Assembly (NCBI GenBank): GCA_020439505.1
Contig: JAGQSO010000091.1
Coordinates: 1-36,805 of the forward strand
DNA length: 36,805 bases
DNA from: Acidimicrobiales bacterium
GTDB lineage: Bacteria > Actinomycetota > Acidimicrobiia > Acidimicrobiales > Iamiaceae
Reading direction: 5' to 3'
The position numbers and the translations under genes are program-made. The notes under the pieces were generated by a model. The model saw only the letters and a list, made by a program, of their open reading frames with translations. It made no database searches and had not been told where the DNA came from. Shown here piece after piece: positions 33,596 to 36,805 of this stretch (position 1 is its first letter; every line of letters begins with the position of its first letter).

Positions 33596-34993
33596 TCAGA
33601 GGGGCGAGCCCGGTGCCGTCAGGGGCCAGGGGCAGGACCGCTCCATCCTCAACGCCAGGTCGAGGAGGATCTGGTCGTGGTGGTGGGGGGCGATGATCTG
33701 CATGCCCACCGGCAGCCCGTCGAAGGGTTCGATTGGAACCGACACCGCCGGGTTACCGGTGATGTTGGCGGGGATCGTCAGCGCCCCGTTGTTACCGATG
33801 TCGACCTTCTGGTCTCCGACCCGGGTGTTGGTGGTGACGTGAGCGGGGAACGCCACGTCGGGATTGGTGGCACAGATCAACAGGTCGACCTGGTCGAACA
33901 CCGCGGCCATGGCCTCGTTGGCCTGGGTGCGGGTGGCCTCGCCTCGGGCGTTGCTCTCCAGGTTCACCAGTTGTTCGGCCATGTCGAGGCCGAAGGCGAT
34001 CTCGGGGGTCAGCAGGTCCCGGCACTCCGGCCACAAACCCTCGAGGTCCATGCGCAGGCCGGCCAGGTTTCCCAGGGCCCAGGCCACGTCGAGCTTGGGA
34101 AACTTCACGTCGAGGTCCACGACGGTCAGCCCGGCATCTCGGGCCAGCGCCTCGCCCGCCGACACGACGCGGTCTTGGATCTCCTGACGGACCACCGCGG
34201 TACCCAGGGTGGGGGCGATCGCCACCCTCAGGCCCCGAAGGTCCTGGGTGCCGAGGTCGCGCTCCCAGCCGTCGATACGGGGGAGCGAATAGGGATCGCG
34301 CGAGTCGTAACCGCTGGCCACGTCGAACCACCGCGCCGCGTCACGCACCGAGCGGGCCTGACATCCCAGCACCACGGTCATGGGATGGATCAAGGTGCGG
34401 GGGCCTCGCGGTATGCGCCCCGCGGTGCCCTTCATCCCCACCAGGCCGCAGAAACCGGCGGGGATGCGGATCGAGCCGCCTCCGTCACCGCCCGACGCGA
34501 TGGTGACCAGGCCTCCGGCCACCGCGGCCGATGACCCTCCCGAGGACCCGCCGGCGGATCGCCCTTCGCCCCACGGGTTGGTGCAGGTTCCGTGGATCTT
34601 GTTGGTGGACACGTTGAGCCCACCGAACTCCGAGGCCAGGGTCTGACCCACCGGGACGATCCCGCCCCGGGCGAGCAGACGACGGTGCGACGTCGACGAG
34701 TACGACGCGATCCGATCGGCGAAGACCAGGGACTCCTCGGTGTAAGGCCATCCCTCGACCGGCTCCAGGGCCTTGATCCCCACCGGGACCCCACCGAAAG
34801 GCAGTGTGACGTCGGCGGTTGCAGCCCGGGCCCGTGCTCGCTCCTCGTCCATCCAGACGAATGCTCCGAGCTCGCTGCGCCCGATGGCGGCCAGCGAGGC
34901 CTCGAGCTCCTCGGCGGGGGACCGCTCGCCCGAGCGGAACGCCTCGACCAACGAACAGGCGTCGCCCGCCCAGGGTCCATCGGTGACGGTCAT
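33596..34993 (-). CDS. Amidase signature family enzyme
   Basis: I start at ATG 34993 (AGGAG seven bases upstream), giving 465 residues. The Ser-cisSer-Lys triad is visible: Lys74 in [10 protein letters not shown], Ser150 in [16 protein letters not shown] and nucleophile Ser174 in [12 protein letters not shown]. The spacings (76 and 24 residues) agree with GatA. The C-terminal [14 protein letters not shown] and [10 protein letters not shown] are also typical. No gatB or gatC is nearby, so it is more likely a stand-alone amide or ester hydrolase than the tRNA amidotransferase subunit. Its substrate is unknown. Confidence 0.92.
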   Translation of the reverse strand: MTVTDGPWAGDACSLVEAFRSGERSPAEELEASLAAIGRSELGAFVWMDEERARARAATADVTLPFGGVPVGIKALEPVEGWPYTEESLVFADRIASYSSTSHRRLLARGGIVPVGQTLASEFGGLNVSTNKIHGTCTNPWGEGRSAGGSSGGSSAAVAGGLVTIASGGDGGGSIRIPAGFCGLVGMKGTAGRIPRGPRTLIHPMTVVLGCQARSVRDAARWFDVASGYDSRDPYSLPRIDGWERDLGTQDLRGLRVAIAPTLGTAVVRQEIQDRVVSAGEALARDAGLTVVDLDVKFPKLDVAWALGNLAGLRMDLEGLWPECRDLLTPEIAFGLDMAEQLVNLESNARGEATRTQANEAMAAVFDQVDLLICATNPDVAFPAHVTTNTRVGDQKVDIGNNGALTIPANITGNPAVSVPIEPFDGLPVGMQIIAPHHHDQILLDLALRMERSCPWPLTAPGSPL

Positions 34994-35081
34994 GGAAGTT
35001 CTCCTCGAAACGGTCCTAGCGGAAAGGACGGGTCTTGGCGGGTAGGTCGGGTACTGGCGGGTGGGTCGGGTGCCGCGAGCG

Positions 35082-35378
35082 TCAGTACTCGAACTGCACC
35101 GATCGGCGCTCGACGGTGATCGGCTCGATGTGTTCGCTGATGACGGCCTGGTGTTCGGGGTGGGACCGGTAGGTGCCGAAGTCCTCCAGCGAGGCAAACC
35201 GAGCCGACACCGCGAAGTCCCACGATCCCTCCGATACCCCCAGGTCGGGGCCGACGGCGTACTCGGCCACCTGGGGGATCAGGGACGGTAGGTGGCGGAG
35301 GGCGTCGGCCATGGCCTCGACGGCGACCGGATCGGTCCCATCTGCAAAGCGGAACAGCACCACGTGGTGAATGGCCAA
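35082..35378 (-). CDS. Dabb (stress-responsive A/B barrel) protein with TTG start
   Basis: I choose TTG 35378 because GAGGAG lies six bases upstream and the product then has the usual family length (98 residues); no ATG or GTG lies closer in frame. The sequence starts AIHHVVLFRFADGTDPVAVEAM and continues EYAVGPDLGVSEGSWDFAVSARF, then SLEDFGTYRSHPEHQAV, the standard Dabb order. These form dimeric alpha+beta barrels with varied or unknown functions. Its start lies about 100 bases from the divergent thioesterase gene. Confidence 0.85.
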   Translation of the reverse strand: MAIHHVVLFRFADGTDPVAVEAMADALRHLPSLIPQVAEYAVGPDLGVSEGSWDFAVSARFASLEDFGTYRSHPEHQAVISEHIEPITVERRSVQFEY

Positions 35379-35482
35379 GGTGAACTCCTCGAGCTGAACG
35401 TCTGGCCGGGGACGGTAGGCGCTGAAGGCTCCACCGTCATCCCGTTCGGCCCGGCCCGGTCTGCTCGGTAGGGTCACCAACC

Positions 35483-36346
35483 GTGGATGCACAGGAGTTC
35501 CTCGGCCTCACGGCCACCCACAACCCGCACCGCTGGTTCCTTCCGGTGACCACCGGCCTGTCGACGTTGGGTGGGTTCATGTTCGGGGGTTGCGGGCTCG
35601 GTGCCGCCGCCCTCGCCTTGGAGAAAGCGACTGGGCGCCCGCTGGTGTGGGCTACGGCCCAATACCTGTCCTACGCGACCCCCGGCTCGGTACTGGACCT
35701 CGACGTGACCGTCGCGGTGTCGGGTCGCAACAGCACCCAGGCCCGGGTCGTGGGCCACGTCGAGGACCGCGAGATATTCACCGTCAACGCCGCGCTGGGC
35801 GAGCGGGCCACCACGTCGGACCAGGTGTGGGTCAAACCCGTCGACGTCCCCCGCCCCGAGGACTGCCCGACCCGATCCCTGCGGGTACCGGGCGAGGAGT
35901 CGATCATGAACCGCCTCGAGGCCCGCTTGGCCTTGGCCCGGGACTGGGACGAACTACCCGGCAACCCGATGCCAGGTGGGCGTACCGCTCTGTGGGTGCG
36001 GATCCCCGAGCTCACCGAAACGTCGATGGTGGCGCTGGCCATCTTCGGCGACTACGTGCCGTTCGGGATCGGCCAGTCCCTCGGCGCCTACGCCGGCGGC
36101 AACAGCCTCGACAACACCCTGCGGGTGATCCAGGTCGTCCCCACCGAATGGATCCTCGTCGACGTGCAGGTCGACGGAATCGGCAACGGCTTCGGTCACG
36201 GAACCGTCCACCTCTGGGCCGATGACGGCACCCTCATGGCTACCGCGTCGCAGTCCACCATCGTGCGCTACTGGGACCCCAAGGGCGTCTCGTTGGGCTC
36301 ACGCCCCGACCTCTCCCGCATCGAAAACACCGCCAAACCCACCTGA
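35483..36346 (+). CDS. Double-hotdog acyl-CoA thioesterase-like protein
   Basis: GTG 35483 begins 287 residues. The N-terminal hotdog reads GGFMFGGCGLGAAALALEKATG, then LVWATAQYLSYATPGSVLDLDVTV, the central helix and following strand of TesB/4HBT-type enzymes. The C-terminal hotdog has LGAYAGGNSLDNTLRVIQ, ILVDVQVDGIGNGFGHGTVHLW and SQSTIVRYW. The pairing of two hotdogs in one chain is typical of acyl-CoA thioesterases acting on medium or long acyl-CoA. It is flanked by hairpin 36356-36380 and repeat copy 3. Confidence 0.85.
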   Translation: MDAQEFLGLTATHNPHRWFLPVTTGLSTLGGFMFGGCGLGAAALALEKATGRPLVWATAQYLSYATPGSVLDLDVTVAVSGRNSTQARVVGHVEDREIFTVNAALGERATTSDQVWVKPVDVPRPEDCPTRSLRVPGEESIMNRLEARLALARDWDELPGNPMPGGRTALWVRIPELTETSMVALAIFGDYVPFGIGQSLGAYAGGNSLDNTLRVIQVVPTEWILVDVQVDGIGNGFGHGTVHLWADDGTLMATASQSTIVRYWDPKGVSLGSRPDLSRIENTAKPT

Positions 36347-36355
36347 ACTAGCACC

Positions 36356-36380
36356 CGCCGAAAGGCAGAGCCTTCCGGCG
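36356..36380 (+). terminator. Hairpin after the thioesterase gene
   Basis: CGCCGAAAGGC (36356-36366) and GCCTTCCGGCG (36370-36380) form an 11-bp stem with one mismatch and an AGA loop, nine bases past the stop codon. There is no T-tract. Repeat copy 3 begins 19 bases later. Confidence 0.55.
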
Positions 36381-36399
36381 CACAAAGCTGAAAACGCCT

Positions 36400-36683
36400 C
36401 CGCCGAAGGCGGGCCACGAGACCCGGACCAGGTACAGCGTCGGTGACTACCCAAGAGCCACGCCAGGAGTGCCGGACACGGCACTGACGTTCTGTCCAAG
36501 GATCGTTTGCCCTGTTGCGAGCCTTGCGAGTAACTGGGCAAATGCCGTCGAGCCCCCGCAACGAAGTGAGGACCGGGCTCGACGGAACCAGGAATCGTCC
36601 GCCGAAGGCGGGCCACGAGACCCGGACCACGTGAAGGCTCGGTGACTACCCAAGAGCCACGCCAAAGGTGCCGGACACGGCAC
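36400..36683 (-). repeat. Structured dispersed repeat, copy 3 (A-B-A)
   Basis: This noncoding element fills the gap before the last gene, oriented opposite to copy 1. Two 85-bp A modules (36400-36484 and 36599-36683) flank module B. Each A starts at the CCGCC-GAA-GGCGG hairpin and ends at CGGACACGGCAC. Module B stems are TTTGCCC (36506-36512) with GGGCAAA (36536-36542), and CCGTCGAGCC (36545-36554) with GGCTCGACGG (36576-36585). The two A modules differ at only about ten positions. Confidence 0.85.
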
Positions 36684-36697
36684 TAAGTTGCGCCGAC

Positions 36698-36805
36698 ATG
36701 ACCTACCAGGGCTACGGCATGACCATCCCGATCGATGGTGTTCCACTGCACGCTCAGCGGGACTGGATCGTCGAGTTGGAGGACCTCGGCTACACCGACG
36801 TCTGG
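36698..36805 (+). CDS. LLM-class F420-dependent oxidoreductase-like protein (3' truncated by window edge)
   Basis: Only 36 residues are in the window, from ATG 36698 (an alternative ATG is seven codons later). The sequence YGMTIPIDGVPLHAQRDWIV followed by ELEDLGYTDVW is the characteristic opening of luciferase-like monooxygenase-class enzymes that use F420: first beta strand, then the helix and the DLGYTDVW strand. It begins 14 bases after repeat copy 3. Family membership is moderately certain from so short a piece; cofactor and substrate cannot be told. Confidence 0.65.
   Translation, partial: MTYQGYGMTIPIDGVPLHAQRDWIVELEDLGYTDVW

Noticed and set aside
33596..34993. Reading the amidase as GatA of the tRNA amidotransferase
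   Set aside because: The catalytic residues fit, but no gatB or gatC lies nearby, and stand-alone amidases are common in Actinobacteria.

Overview
The window is about 37 kb of high-GC DNA from an actinobacterium. A mycothiol S-conjugate amidase (Mca), an SOS-controlled DnaE2 polymerase with a GAAC-N4-GTTC LexA box, the start of an F420-type luciferase-like oxidoreductase, a DUF5719-type protein and neocarzinostatin-like repeats all fit Actinobacteria. The combination suggests class Acidimicrobiia, but that placement is an inference. Genes are tightly packed, often with GTGA stop/start overlaps. I found no rRNA, tRNA, CRISPR array, transposase or prophage.

Region 1 (1-14105) is a surface-polysaccharide locus in two converging halves. 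The plus-strand half (1-6803) has the end of an unknown gene, a polytopic membrane protein, a WcbI-type protein, a GSCFA protein and a secreted esterase carrying four neocarzinostatin-like repeats. The minus-strand half (14105-6831) has a coiled-coil methyltransferase, a GT4 glycosyltransferase, a double-GT4 protein, and a Wzm/Wzt-type ABC exporter whose ATPase has a C-terminal carbohydrate-recognition-type extension. Together they look like synthesis, end-capping, export and decoration of a glycan.

Region 2 (14245-20422) holds a phasin-like coiled-coil protein with a palindromic operator over its promoter. It is followed by a large GT2 membrane protein, a DUF5719-type protein and a membrane-anchored thioredoxin-like protein.

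Region 3 (20422-26943) starts with a structured repeat abutting an SOS box and dnaE2. Then come a Phe-heptad coiled-coil membrane protein, a SpoU methyltransferase fused to a degenerate HAD-like domain, a second repeat copy and a small membrane protein.

Region 4 (26944-36805) opens with a 532-bp intergenic stretch rich in possible RNA structure. After it lie an NfeD/SPFH pair, mca with an SCP2-like partner, a ChbG/YdjC deacetylase, a nuclease lipoprotein and a thiolase behind a 13-bp palindrome. A 57-residue protein with a LexA-like box, an amidase, a Dabb protein, a double-hotdog thioesterase, a third repeat copy and the start of an LLM oxidoreductase complete the window.

The most unusual signal is the three-copy multi-hairpin intergenic repeat (20422-20732, 26088-26243, 36400-36683). 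Its stems show compensatory changes between copies. Other points to follow are the structured stretch at 26944-27475, the likely SOS-controlled 57-residue protein, the HAD-SpoU fusion and the two palindromic operators.
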